DNA from: Stakelama pacifica
Lineage (GTDB): Bacteria > Pseudomonadota > Alphaproteobacteria > Sphingomonadales > Sphingomonadaceae
DNA: 64,000 nucleotides
Reading direction: 5' to 3'
NCBI RefSeq assembly: GCF_004361835.1
Contig: NZ_SNWD01000003.1
Span: forward strand, 248,001-312,000
In this document: in pieces, positions 37,080-45,512 of the stretch
Layout: every line of letters begins with the position of its first letter
Position numbering within the stretch: position 1 is the first letter of the stretch
The notes under the pieces: model-generated
Told to the model about the DNA's origin: nothing
The model's input: the letters and a program-made list of their open reading frames with translations, nothing else
Databases searched by the model: none
Translations under genes and position numbers: made by a program

Positions 37080-37127
37080 GCGCAAAGCCTCTTATTTTCG
37101 TGCAATCCCCACTGGCGGGCCGGGCCG

Positions 37128-38543
37128 TCACGCCGCCACCTCGCGCGCGACGGTGACGTCGTCGAACGGCAACACCATGTCGCCCACGATCTGCCCTTGT
37201 TCATGCCCCTTGCCCGCGATCAGGACGATGTCCTGGGCATTCGCCTCGGCAATGGCGGCGGCGATGGCTTCGCGGCGACCATCGACCTCGCGCGCCTCGC
37301 GAGCGCCTTTCAGGATCATCCGCCGGATCTCCGCCGGATCCTCCCCCCGCGGATTGTCGTCGGTCACGATCACGCTGTCGGCATGTGCGGCAGCGACCTG
37401 CCCCATGGGTTCGCGTTTGCCGCGGTCGCGATCGCCGCCGGCGCCGAACACCACGATCAGCCGCCCCGCCGCATGCGGCTTCAGCGCCTGCATCGCTGCT
37501 TCCAGCGCGTCGGGGGTATGGGCGTAATCGATATAGACCGGCGCGCCGCTGCGCGTAATCACCGCACGCTCCAGCCGCCCGCGCACCGGTTGCAGCCGCG
37601 ACAGCCCGGCAAGCGTCGGCGCCACCTCCCCGCCGGTCGCAATCACCAGCCCGGCGGCGATCAGAGCGTTCGCCGCCTGATACGCGCCGATCAGCGGCAG
37701 GTTGACGGCATATTCCCGTCCTCCGGCAGCGATCACCAGCCCCTGCCCCAGCAAGGTCGGATCGCGAGAGACGAGACGGAGAGTATCGCCATGCTTCCCA
37801 ACACTGATGAGCCGGTTGCCGCGCGCACGAGCGAGGTCGATCACCCGGTCAGCATTGGGATCGTCGACCCACACCACCGCAGCGCCGTCGGGCGCAAGCA
37901 CTTCGGAAAACAGGCGCAGCTTGGCGGTGAGATAGGCCGCCATATCGCCATGATAATCGAGGTGATCGCGGCTGAGATTGGTGAACGCTGCCGCGCGTAC
38001 CGGCACGCCCTCGGTACGATATTGCGACAGGCCATGGCTCGACGCTTCGAAGGCGAGATGCGTTACGCCTTCGCGTGCCAGCCCGCCGACATTGGACAGG
38101 AACGTCACGACATCGGGCGTGGTCAGCCCGGTCTTGGCATTATCGCCCTCGATATTGATGCCCAGCGTTCCGATCGACGCTGCGTGCCTGCCCGCCATGC
38201 GCCAGAGCTGTCGGGTCATTTCGACCACTGAGGTTTTGCCGTTGGTGCCGGTGACCGCGATATTGGTTTGCGGGAAAGGCGCGAAGAATTTCGCCGCCAG
38301 CAGCGCAAACGCCTCACGCGGGCGGCGATCGGCGATATGCACCGCGCCCTCGACCCGCGCATCGGGCCGCGCGACCACGGCGATCGCGCCGGACGCAATC
38401 GCAGCGTCGATATAGTCCTCGCCATTCACCCGAGCGCCCTCGAAAGCGCCGAAAACGGTGCCCGGTGCGACCTTGCGATGATCGATCGCAAAGCCCGTTA
38501 CGGTCGCGGTCTCATCGCCGCCGGTAAGCGCGCTCAGCTTCAT
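37128..38543 (-). CDS. murE: UDP-MurNAc-L-Ala-D-Glu--2,6-diaminopimelate ligase MurE
   Basis: A 471-residue Mur ligase. P-loop VTGTNGKTSVVEM, substrate motif FEASSHGLSQYR, and the C-terminal TDDNPRGEDPAEI, whose DNPR stretch is the signature that selects meso-diaminopimelate over lysine. Thus the peptidoglycan is DAP-type, as expected for a Gram-negative. ATG overlaps the ftsI stop by four bases. Confidence 0.97.
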   Translation of the reverse strand: MKLSALTGGDETATVTGFAIDHRKVAPGTVFGAFEGARVNGEDYIDAAIASGAIAVVARPDARVEGAVHIADRRPREAFALLAAKFFAPFPQTNIAVTGTNGKTSVVEMTRQLWRMAGRHAASIGTLGINIEGDNAKTGLTTPDVVTFLSNVGGLAREGVTHLAFEASSHGLSQYRTEGVPVRAAAFTNLSRDHLDYHGDMAAYLTAKLRLFSEVLAPDGAAVVWVDDPNADRVIDLARARGNRLISVGKHGDTLRLVSRDPTLLGQGLVIAAGGREYAVNLPLIGAYQAANALIAAGLVIATGGEVAPTLAGLSRLQPVRGRLERAVITRSGAPVYIDYAHTPDALEAAMQALKPHAAGRLIVVFGAGGDRDRGKREPMGQVAAAHADSVIVTDDNPRGEDPAEIRRMILKGAREAREVDGRREAIAAAIAEANAQDIVLIAGKGHEQGQIVGDMVLPFDDVTVAREVAA

Positions 38544-40258
38544 TGCGCATCCTTTGCGGTCTTGTCGCCCGGCGGGTGCCAGAGCAGCGGCGTGATGTCC
38601 GATTCATCGATATCGCGATGTTCGTCGGGACGAACCCCCAGAACCGGTCCGGTGCGCTCGATCACTGCCTTCACCACCGGCGCTGCGTTCCACGCGGCAG
38701 TGGTAAAGCCATAGGTTTCCTTGGTTCCGACCGGCGAATCGAGCATCGCCACCACCACATAGCGCGGATCGTCCATCGGGAAAGCAGCGGCAAAGGTCGA
38801 CACGTTCTTGTGCCGCGAATAGCCGCCGCCGCTCGACACCTCAGCGGTGCCGGTCTTGCCGCCGACGCGATAGCCGGGCGCATCGCCCTTGCGCCCCGTC
38901 CCGTCGAGCACGACCAGCCGCAGCAACTGGCACAGCCGCGCGCTGGTGGCCGGGGAGAATACGCGCTTGCCCTTCGCCGGATGGTCGGATGCCGCCTTCA
39001 GCAGCGTCGGCGGATACAGGATGCCGCCATTGACCAGCGAGGCATAGGCAGTGGCAAGGTGCAGCGGCGTGACGGCGATGCCATGGCCATATGCCGTGGT
39101 CATGGTCGTCGTCCGCCCCCAATAGCCCGGCCACAGCGGTGCCATTTTCTCCCGAATCTCGATCGGGCTTTCGCGGTCGAAATCGAGCTTGTGGAACAGG
39201 TCGCGCATTTTCTGCTCGCCCATCAGATCGGCGATTCGCGCAGTCGCGATGTTCGACGAATAGATCAGCGTTTCGGGAATGTTGAGCCAGCGCTCCTGCT
39301 CATCGCCCGGATCGTCATGAATGGTGAAGCGCCCGACCTTCATCGGCTTGGTCGCGTCGAAGCGGCGCGCCATCGACGTCACCGTGCCGGTGTCGATCGC
39401 CTGCGCCATGGCGAGCGGCTTGAACGTCGAGCCAAGCTCATAGCGCGCCTGGGTGACATTGTTGCGCAGCTCGTCCTGAGTCGCATGGCGGATATTGTTC
39501 GGATTGAACGTGGGCAGCGACACCATGGCGAGCAATTCGCCGCTATGCACGTCCATGACGATCCCGGCAGCGCCCTTTGCCTGAAACTTCGCCATCGCCT
39601 GGCTGAGTTCGCTCTCCATCGCTGCCTGTACGCGCAGATCGAGCGACAATTGCAGCGGCTGGGCGCGCTCGGCCGGATCGGTCAGCCGTTTGTCGAAGGC
39701 GCGCTCGATCCCGCGCATGCCGTGCCCGTCGAACCCGGTAAAGCCGAGCGCATGCGCCGCAAGCGTGGTTTGCGGATAAAGGCGTTCCGGCTCGCGCGCG
39801 AACGCAATTCCCGGTTCGCCCAGCGCATTCACCTTCTCCACGGTTTCAGGCAACGCCCGACGCGACAGATAGGTGAACGACGTGTCCATGCTAAGCTTAT
39901 GATAATAATAAGCGAAGTCATGATCGGGCAGCAGCGCGGCAAGGTTCGTCGCGAGCTCGCGCTTGTCGCCGATCACCTTGCGCGGATGCACGCCGATCGA
40001 CCAGCCGTCGATCGTGCGGGCCAGCGGTGCGCCGTTGCGATCAACGATATCGCCGCGCGACGGCACGAACTGGGTGGGCGCTGCCCCCGCGCTTTCCGGC
40101 GATGTCGAAACGGCAAGCATTCCCAGCCGGCCGATGATCAGCACGCCGCCCGCCAGAAACAACAGCATCAGGATCATCAGCCGCAAATGCGCAGCGGCCA
40201 CCAGCGGCGATCTGCCGCCGGTGGCGCGCTCACCGGGCTGGGCGACGACGACGATCAA
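38540..40258 (-). CDS. ftsI: septal transpeptidase FtsI (PBP3)
   Basis: A 572-residue class B penicillin-binding protein with a single N-terminal membrane helix (about 26-48), a pedestal domain with SRGDIVDRNG, and a transpeptidase domain. Catalytic motifs are complete: S277 in STFK, SSN at 334-336 and KTG at 468-470. It cross-links new septal peptidoglycan together with FtsW. The only start that fits is TTG at 40258, overlapping the ftsL stop as TTGA. Confidence 0.96.
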   Translation of the reverse strand: MIVVVAQPGERATGGRSPLVAAAHLRLMILMLLFLAGGVLIIGRLGMLAVSTSPESAGAAPTQFVPSRGDIVDRNGAPLARTIDGWSIGVHPRKVIGDKRELATNLAALLPDHDFAYYYHKLSMDTSFTYLSRRALPETVEKVNALGEPGIAFAREPERLYPQTTLAAHALGFTGFDGHGMRGIERAFDKRLTDPAERAQPLQLSLDLRVQAAMESELSQAMAKFQAKGAAGIVMDVHSGELLAMVSLPTFNPNNIRHATQDELRNNVTQARYELGSTFKPLAMAQAIDTGTVTSMARRFDATKPMKVGRFTIHDDPGDEQERWLNIPETLIYSSNIATARIADLMGEQKMRDLFHKLDFDRESPIEIREKMAPLWPGYWGRTTTMTTAYGHGIAVTPLHLATAYASLVNGGILYPPTLLKAASDHPAKGKRVFSPATSARLCQLLRLVVLDGTGRKGDAPGYRVGGKTGTAEVSSGGGYSRHKNVSTFAAAFPMDDPRYVVVAMLDSPVGTKETYGFTTAAWNAAPVVKAVIERTGPVLGVRPDEHRDIDESDITPLLWHPPGDKTAKDAQ

Positions 40259-40848
40259 TGCGGCCTTGCCTCCGCACGGGCTCCGCGCATCAGGTCGCCG
40301 AGCGTCGATTCGCTGAGCAGGCGTTCATCGAGCATCGCGACGGTGCGATCCTTTGCGGTGTCGAGCGCGGCGGTGGCAACCGGCGCTGCGCGGCGCTGCG
40401 TGGATACCGCCGCGCGGCCCGGCACAGGTGCCTCGGGCTCCTTGACGTCGAGCGCCGCCTCAGGCGCTGCGTCGGGCATGCCCGGCCCGTCGGTCAGCAC
40501 CGGCGCATGCGGCACTACCAGCGAGGCATAGGCGACCGGGCCATCGGGACGCCCGCCATTGTCCAGTTCGGCCACGCCCTGCGCGCCGGCATCCAGAAAC
40601 TGGTCCGGGCGCGGTGCCGACAGCGCCAGCAGATCGCCGTTCCAGCGTTCGAGCTGCGCCATATTCGCGCGCGTCTTGATCTCCGTATCGAGGTCGCGAA
40701 TATCCTTGTGCGCCTCGACAATGGCGCGGTTGACGGATTCGACGCGGCTGCGCTCCGCCGCGACTTGCGACGTCACCAGATAGCATCCGGGCGCGACGAT
40801 CGCCGTGCACAGAAACCATCCGAACCCCTTGAACCCAAAGGCCGCCAT
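40255..40848 (-). CDS. ftsL: FtsL-like division protein with long C-terminal tail
   Basis: A 197-residue bitopic protein. A short cytoplasmic N-terminus and a helix (about 8-27, GWFLCTAIVAPGCYLVTS) are followed by a heptad-like coiled coil (about 30-75, VAAERSRVESVNRAIVEAHKDI). Placement between rsmH and ftsI identifies it as FtsL even though sequence similarity in this family is low. From about residue 95 it has an extra Pro/Ala-rich tail of about 100 residues, well beyond the usual 100-120 total. GGAGG is six bases before ATG 40848, and the start shares a base with the rsmH stop. Confidence 0.85.
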   Translation of the reverse strand: MAAFGFKGFGWFLCTAIVAPGCYLVTSQVAAERSRVESVNRAIVEAHKDIRDLDTEIKTRANMAQLERWNGDLLALSAPRPDQFLDAGAQGVAELDNGGRPDGPVAYASLVVPHAPVLTDGPGMPDAAPEAALDVKEPEAPVPGRAAVSTQRRAAPVATAALDTAKDRTVAMLDERLLSESTLGDLMRGARAEARPH

Positions 40849-41798
40849 TATAGTCCTCCACTCATCTTTGGCGCTGCGGCCGTGCGGCAGGCCGCGCGCA
40901 ACGTTGCCGAACGGGCACGCGGATTGCGCAGCAATTCGGCTTCTCCCGGGCGCACCGCGCGCGCCGGGCTTTCAAAAGTCGGTTCGGCGGCCTTTTCGAC
41001 CACCGGCATGTGCCGCGAACCGCCCGGCATGGAACCGCTGCGTTCGCGAAAGAAATGTTTGACCAATCGGTCCTCAAGGCTGTGAAACGTCACGACGACC
41101 AGCCGCCCGCCCGGCTTCAGCACCCGCTCCGCCGCAGCCAGCGCTTCGACCAGTTCGTCAAGTTCGCGGTTGAGATGAATCCGGATCGCCTGAAAAGTCC
41201 GCGTCGCCGGATCCTTCTTTTCATGCGGCCGATGGTTCAGCGCCTTGCGCACCACTGCGGCAAGCTGCGCCGTCGTTTCCAGCGGGCGCGCCGCAACAAT
41301 CGCCTTTGCCACACGGCGCGATCGCGGCTCTTCGCCATAGCGGTAGAGCACATTGGCGATCGTCTCTTCCTCAGCCGTGTTGAGGAAGTCCGCTGCACTT
41401 TCGCCCGACTGGCTCATCCGCATGTCGAGCGGGCCGTCCGCCTGAAACGAAAATCCGCGCTCCGCCTGATCGAGCTGCATCGACGACACGCCGATATCCA
41501 GAACGACGCCATCGACCGGCGCGGCATTGATCCGCTCCAGTTCAGCGGCAAGCGCCGAAAACGGCGCTTCGATCAGCCGCAACCGGCCATCGCTCGCTGC
41601 AACAAGGGATTGGCCGCCTTTAATCGCGTCCGGATCGCGATCAAAGGCGACCACCTCGGCTCCCCGCTCGAGGATCGCACTGGTATAGCCGCCCGCGCCA
41701 AAGGTCGCATCGACATGCCGCTCGCCCGGCTGAATGGCGAGCGCCGCGATGACTTCGTCCAGCAGCACGGGGATATGGGGCTGGGTGGCGCTGCTCAC
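40848..41798 (-). CDS. rsmH: 16S rRNA (cytosine1402-N4)-methyltransferase RsmH
   Basis: A 316-residue SAM-dependent enzyme (formerly MraW). Motifs include [13 protein letters not shown], the SAM loop [32 protein letters not shown] and [16 protein letters not shown]. It methylates C1402 in the ribosomal P-site region of 16S rRNA. GTG start overlaps the mraZ stop as GTGA. Confidence 0.97.
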   Translation of the reverse strand: MSSATQPHIPVLLDEVIAALAIQPGERHVDATFGAGGYTSAILERGAEVVAFDRDPDAIKGGQSLVAASDGRLRLIEAPFSALAAELERINAAPVDGVVLDIGVSSMQLDQAERGFSFQADGPLDMRMSQSGESAADFLNTAEEETIANVLYRYGEEPRSRRVAKAIVAARPLETTAQLAAVVRKALNHRPHEKKDPATRTFQAIRIHLNRELDELVEALAAAERVLKPGGRLVVVTFHSLEDRLVKHFFRERSGSMPGGSRHMPVVEKAAEPTFESPARAVRPGEAELLRNPRARSATLRAACRTAAAPKMSGGL

Positions 41799-42301
41799 AG
41801 CTCAATCCCCTTCTGGTCGAGCAGATAGCGGCACAATTTGACCATCATCGGCAGCGCATGTTCATAGGACAGCAGGGTCGCCGGGTCCCAGATTTCGATC
41901 TCCTCACCCGCGCCATAAAACAGGGCATATTTGCCGATATTGGCATGAAAGCGCGGAAAGCCGCCAAGGATGAAGCGGCCGGAGCTATCGTACTGAACAT
42001 AATCGCCGCCGCCGGCCATCGCGCGAATCTTGTTATCGGCATCGACGGCGCGCTCTTCGGGAAGCTGGGCGGCAAGCTGCTGCGCCTGACGGATGCGCTG
42101 TTCGCCGCGCACCTGATCATAAGCGAGAAGGCAGGGAGCGCGTTCATGCGCGCTGATCAGGAACTGGCGGGCACCCTTTGAACCGGGTTCGGCAGGGCAG
42201 TTCATTTCGAGGGTTCCGCGCAGGCTCGACGGCATGGCGACACGACCCTTGTCGTCCACCTGCTGCAAACCATTGCCGAAATATACACCCCGTTCTGACA
42301 C
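41795..42301 (-). CDS. mraZ: transcriptional regulator MraZ
   Basis: A 168-residue double AbrB-like (SpoVT/MraZ) DNA-binding protein; the two repeats begin near [15 protein letters not shown] and [14 protein letters not shown]. MraZ binds repeats in front of its own operon and modulates dcw expression. The first visible start is GTG 42301 ([11 protein letters not shown]). It is the first gene of the cluster, and the region in front (42302 onward) holds a TATAAA at 42414-42419 on the minus strand. Confidence 0.94.
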   Translation of the reverse strand: MSERGVYFGNGLQQVDDKGRVAMPSSLRGTLEMNCPAEPGSKGARQFLISAHERAPCLLAYDQVRGEQRIRQAQQLAAQLPEERAVDADNKIRAMAGGGDYVQYDSSGRFILGGFPRFHANIGKYALFYGAGEEIEIWDPATLLSYEHALPMMVKLCRYLLDQKGIEL

Positions 42302-42881
42302 GCCTCATCCCTTTGCGGCGTACGCGATCCCATCCCCGCAAACGGCCCTTACCGCCCACGGGGCCAATCAACTGAAAACTGGGAATTCACCCTGTGGTCG
42401 ATTGTGTACCCCCTTTATAGCGGGAGAGCAATGGGCCGGATGGGGATTTCAGGGTATTTTGCCCCACTAACACGGGTGTTCACGGTATGTCCATGGGCAG
42501 TGCCGGGGAGGATGGCGCAAAGCTGCGGGTTTCGCGCAAAGGCGTGTTCTTCGGCACGCGAGCAGACCGGGGCGATGGCGGGAAATCCGGGGAAAGCGAT
42601 ACGAAGACGGCGAGACAAACCCGTTTCCCCGGCGGGAGCCCGGGCCACGCGAAGCCCCCCTTGTCCCACCGAAGGTCTGCGCCGTGAGAAGCCCCCGTCG
42701 CCGCGGCTCAGGCCGGGGCCGCGCGCGTTTGCCAACGCGTTATCCGCGATCCTACCCTACCCCGCCGCAGCGAGGCGCATCAGCATCTTGCGGCCCCGGC
42801 CCGCGCCGGAGCGACGATGATGGGGAAGCCGGTCAGGATGCGGACGCCTTAGCTTTGGCGCACCCTGCGTTGAAAGCGAGG
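42302..42881. other. 580-base intergenic region upstream of mraZ
   Basis: Sits between the leftward mraZ and the end of the leftward CPBP protease gene. The 140 bases nearest mraZ are less GC-rich and should hold the dcw promoter; G-rich TGGG-like boxes lie at 42328-42358 on the minus strand but with irregular spacing. The remainder is GC-rich (runs of CCCC and GGCC near 42640-42730), with open frames that I judge to be chance. RNase P RNA, sometimes found near mraZ in relatives, was looked for by its conserved segments and not found. Confidence 0.5.
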
Positions 42882-43601
42882 TTAAATCAGCAGCGACAGC
42901 GAATTGCCGACATTGTGGAGCACTATCGGCAGAGCAACGCTGCCGGTCCGCAGGCGCAGCCAGACCGCGATGAAAGACGGCAGCGCGGTAAGCGCCATCG
43001 TCATGGCATCGAACGAGAAGTGCCCCTTGGAATAGCCGAAGGCGTGCGCCATTCCGAACAACATACACGATAGCACCGCGCCCCAGCCCCAATCCACGCC
43101 AAGCAACCGTATTCTGCCGCTAAAGGCCTGATCGAGCGCAAGCAGCAAGATGCCGCGATAGAAGATTTCCTCCTCGACACCGGGCATGGTCAACTGAAAA
43201 GCGATCTCTTCGCCATTGCTCTTCCCGCCGGGAAAGATCAGCGCGATGGCGACGAAAAAGCCGCAATAGAGCAGCGCAACCGGTATTGCCGCTTTCAGGC
43301 TACCCGCCTGTTGCCCGAGGGTGATGCCGGAGCGCTTCCATCCGAATGCCGGCAGGCTGGCGATGAAGAGGCTTGCACATAGCGCGAGCAATTTGCCTTC
43401 CCAGTTCCATTCGCCGCCGATCAGATCGGGCATCGCACCATAGGCCAGGGTCAGACAGGCATCGTTGACCGCGATCAGCAGCATCGCCACGAAAAGCCAG
43501 CGAGGCGCAAAATGCTGGCGATCTGTGACTCCGAAAAAGCTTCCGATCACGAGCAGGAGAAGCAGCGTTCCGCCGATACCGATGACGCCATCCACGACCA
43601 T
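42882..43601 (-). CDS. CPBP family intramembrane metalloprotease
   Basis: A 239-residue protein with about seven to eight membrane helices. CPBP (Abi) signature motifs are complete: EEEIFYRG with the paired Glu and Arg, FGMAHAF, and HNVGNS. Members cleave prenylated or other membrane-embedded substrates and in some bacteria act in bacteriocin self-immunity; the substrate here is unknown. ATG 43601 (MVVDGVIG) is chosen; a TTG three codons earlier is possible. Lies alone between mraZ and the fatty acid operon. Confidence 0.85.
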   Translation of the reverse strand: MVVDGVIGIGGTLLLLLVIGSFFGVTDRQHFAPRWLFVAMLLIAVNDACLTLAYGAMPDLIGGEWNWEGKLLALCASLFIASLPAFGWKRSGITLGQQAGSLKAAIPVALLYCGFFVAIALIFPGGKSNGEEIAFQLTMPGVEEEIFYRGILLLALDQAFSGRIRLLGVDWGWGAVLSCMLFGMAHAFGYSKGHFSFDAMTMALTALPSFIAVWLRLRTGSVALPIVLHNVGNSLSLLI

Positions 43602-43670
43602 GTCCCGCAAACCGTGTTACCGATATAACACGGCATAGCGGCACAGCCGGAATTGCGCAATAGCGTACCC

Positions 43671-45512
43671 TTACCCCCTTGCCAGCTTCCATGCGCCCAG
43701 CATGAGGCGGCGATAGAACATGTCTTTGGGGCCGTGGCCGAGCTTCATCCGGTTGAACGCAGCGCGCTGTTCGGGGCCCGGGCGGGCCGCCATTCCGGCG
43801 AGCAGGGTTCTCGACAATGCCTTTTTGGAACTGCCGCATTGCTTCAGATGCAGCAGCGCAGTCATGGCGAGTGCTTCGGCATCGGTGAAGTCGCTGCCGA
43901 ACGGGAATTGCGGGAAGAAACCGGTCGCGCGCGGTCCTGACAGGATTTCCTCCAGCCGGTCGGGGTTGTTCTGCCCCACCTCTATCTTCGCATCCTTTAC
44001 CTTTTCCGCCGCGCCCGCCTGTTTCAGCAGATCGCCCGCAAAGCGATGATCGGCGATGGCGACCATGCGGCGGATGCATTCGGCATCGCTCTGCCCTTTC
44101 AGCCATGCGACGCCATATTCGGTGATGATGACGTCGCGCATGTGCCGCGGAATGGTGGTGCGGTCGAGTTGCCACACGATGTTCGATTGCGTTTCGCCGT
44201 CATGGGTGCGGGTCGCTTTTACCATAAGGATCGCATTGGCGTCGCGCAGGGCAAGCGCCTGTTCGACGAAATCATGCTGGCCCCCTACCCCGCTGATGAC
44301 GCGGCCATCGGCGAGCGTGTCGGACTGCACCGCGCCGAACACATCGGCCATCATCGCGTTGTTGATAAGGCGCGCATCGACACGGTCGCGGCGCTTTGCC
44401 GCTTCGTCGCCATAGAGCGTGTTGGTGAAGGACACGCCGGTCATGTCGAAATCGGCGCGCTGCGCTTCGGGCATGGCTTTCAGCCGGTCGTAGAAATCGC
44501 GGCTGCCGACGAAAAATGCGCCGTGCAGGACATGCCCGCTGGCCGAGCGGCGTTTGAGGATGCCCGCGTCGTAGAGGTCGAGAAAGCCGTCGACGAACAT
44601 CTCGCTTGCGCCATACAGGCCGCGCTCGAACGGGGCGGTTTCGCGGGGTTCGTCGGTCAGTTGCGCGATCAGTTCGCGGAAGAGCGTATTATGCTTGTGC
44701 CGCAGGATCAGCGCATAGGTAACGGCATCGCCGAGCGAGCCGATGCCGATCTGAAGCGTACCGCCGTCTTTGACGAGGCTGGCGGCGTGGAGGCCAGCCA
44801 CATATTCCGCCGTGGAAACCGGGCGGCGAGGCGCGGCGAAGATGGGGAATTCGCAGCGAGGATCGTCGAGGATCGCGTCGAAATGCTCGGCGGAGATTTC
44901 GGCGGTGCCGGGCATGAAGGGGAGGTCGCGATTGACCTGCCCCACCATCAGAAAGGGTTCGCCCTTTGCGCGCATCGCCTCAAGCTCAGGCAATATATCG
45001 AGCGTGACGTCAGTGTTCGAGGCAAGGCTGTAGCGCGGCTTCGGCCCGCTTTCATCGACCGCGATCAGCTGCGCCAGCAGGTTGATCGGACGGGTCAGCA
45101 GCGCATCGGGCGCGGCTGCGGAATAGTTCACGCTGATATAGGCCTGCTGCATCGCAGCATTGCCCATCCACGCCCCCGAATTGAAGAAGAATTCGGCGAC
45201 ATGGACATTGTCGGGCAGGCTGCCGTCGCGCAGCGCTTCGGCATAATCCAGTTCGACATAGCCATGGAAATGGCGCTCGGCGAACGGGTCCATCAGCCGC
45301 GCCTCAAGCTCCGCGCTCGCACGCGGGCGTTCGAGCGTCAGCGCGGTGAGGATGTCGAGGCTGAGCGCCTTATCGTGGCGCGCGCGTTGAAACAGAGCAT
45401 TGGCGATATGCGTCGCCTTGCCGATGCCCAGCGGGAGACCGGCCCGGACGTCGCGCCCGAGCCGTTCCAAGATCCAGCCTGCCAATATGTCGGCGTCGGC
45501 GAAGCGCTCCAT
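43671..45512 (-). CDS. acetyl-CoA hydrolase/transferase family protein
   Basis: A 613-residue protein, longer than the usual 430-500 of the family, with an N-terminal extension of about 60-100 residues. The C-terminal part carries the family motif GVGGQHDFVEQALAL and the ITEYGVAWLKG segment; the glutamate expected to form a CoA-thioester lies near that ITEYG region. It may move CoA between acetyl-CoA and other acids, or hydrolyse the acetyl-CoA made by beta-oxidation. It is coupled with the fadJ-like gene (start shares a base with its stop), which supports the second idea. Confidence 0.82.
   Translation of the reverse strand: MERFADADILAGWILERLGRDVRAGLPLGIGKATHIANALFQRARHDKALSLDILTALTLERPRASAELEARLMDPFAERHFHGYVELDYAEALRDGSLPDNVHVAEFFFNSGAWMGNAAMQQAYISVNYSAAAPDALLTRPINLLAQLIAVDESGPKPRYSLASNTDVTLDILPELEAMRAKGEPFLMVGQVNRDLPFMPGTAEISAEHFDAILDDPRCEFPIFAAPRRPVSTAEYVAGLHAASLVKDGGTLQIGIGSLGDAVTYALILRHKHNTLFRELIAQLTDEPRETAPFERGLYGASEMFVDGFLDLYDAGILKRRSASGHVLHGAFFVGSRDFYDRLKAMPEAQRADFDMTGVSFTNTLYGDEAAKRRDRVDARLINNAMMADVFGAVQSDTLADGRVISGVGGQHDFVEQALALRDANAILMVKATRTHDGETQSNIVWQLDRTTIPRHMRDVIITEYGVAWLKGQSDAECIRRMVAIADHRFAGDLLKQAGAAEKVKDAKIEVGQNNPDRLEEILSGPRATGFFPQFPFGSDFTDAEALAMTALLHLKQCGSSKKALSRTLLAGMAARPGPEQRAAFNRMKLGHGPKDMFYRRLMLGAWKLARG

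Noticed and set aside
35832-38231. 799-codon frame antisense to murF and murE
   Set aside because: The same shadow effect; murE and murF carry complete catalytic motifs.
42328-42358. TGGG-like repeats in front of mraZ as MraZ boxes
   Set aside because: Spacing between the boxes is 9, 9 and 8 bases instead of a regular 10, and two of the four are imperfect; not enough to call an operator.
42404-42820. 138-codon open frame upstream of mraZ, plus strand
   Set aside because: Arg/Pro-rich translation without any domain, lying in GC-rich DNA where chance frames are long; no ribosome binding site.
42302-42881. RNase P RNA upstream of mraZ
   Set aside because: The conserved GGAAAGTCCGG and ACAGAAA segments were sought on both strands and were not found.
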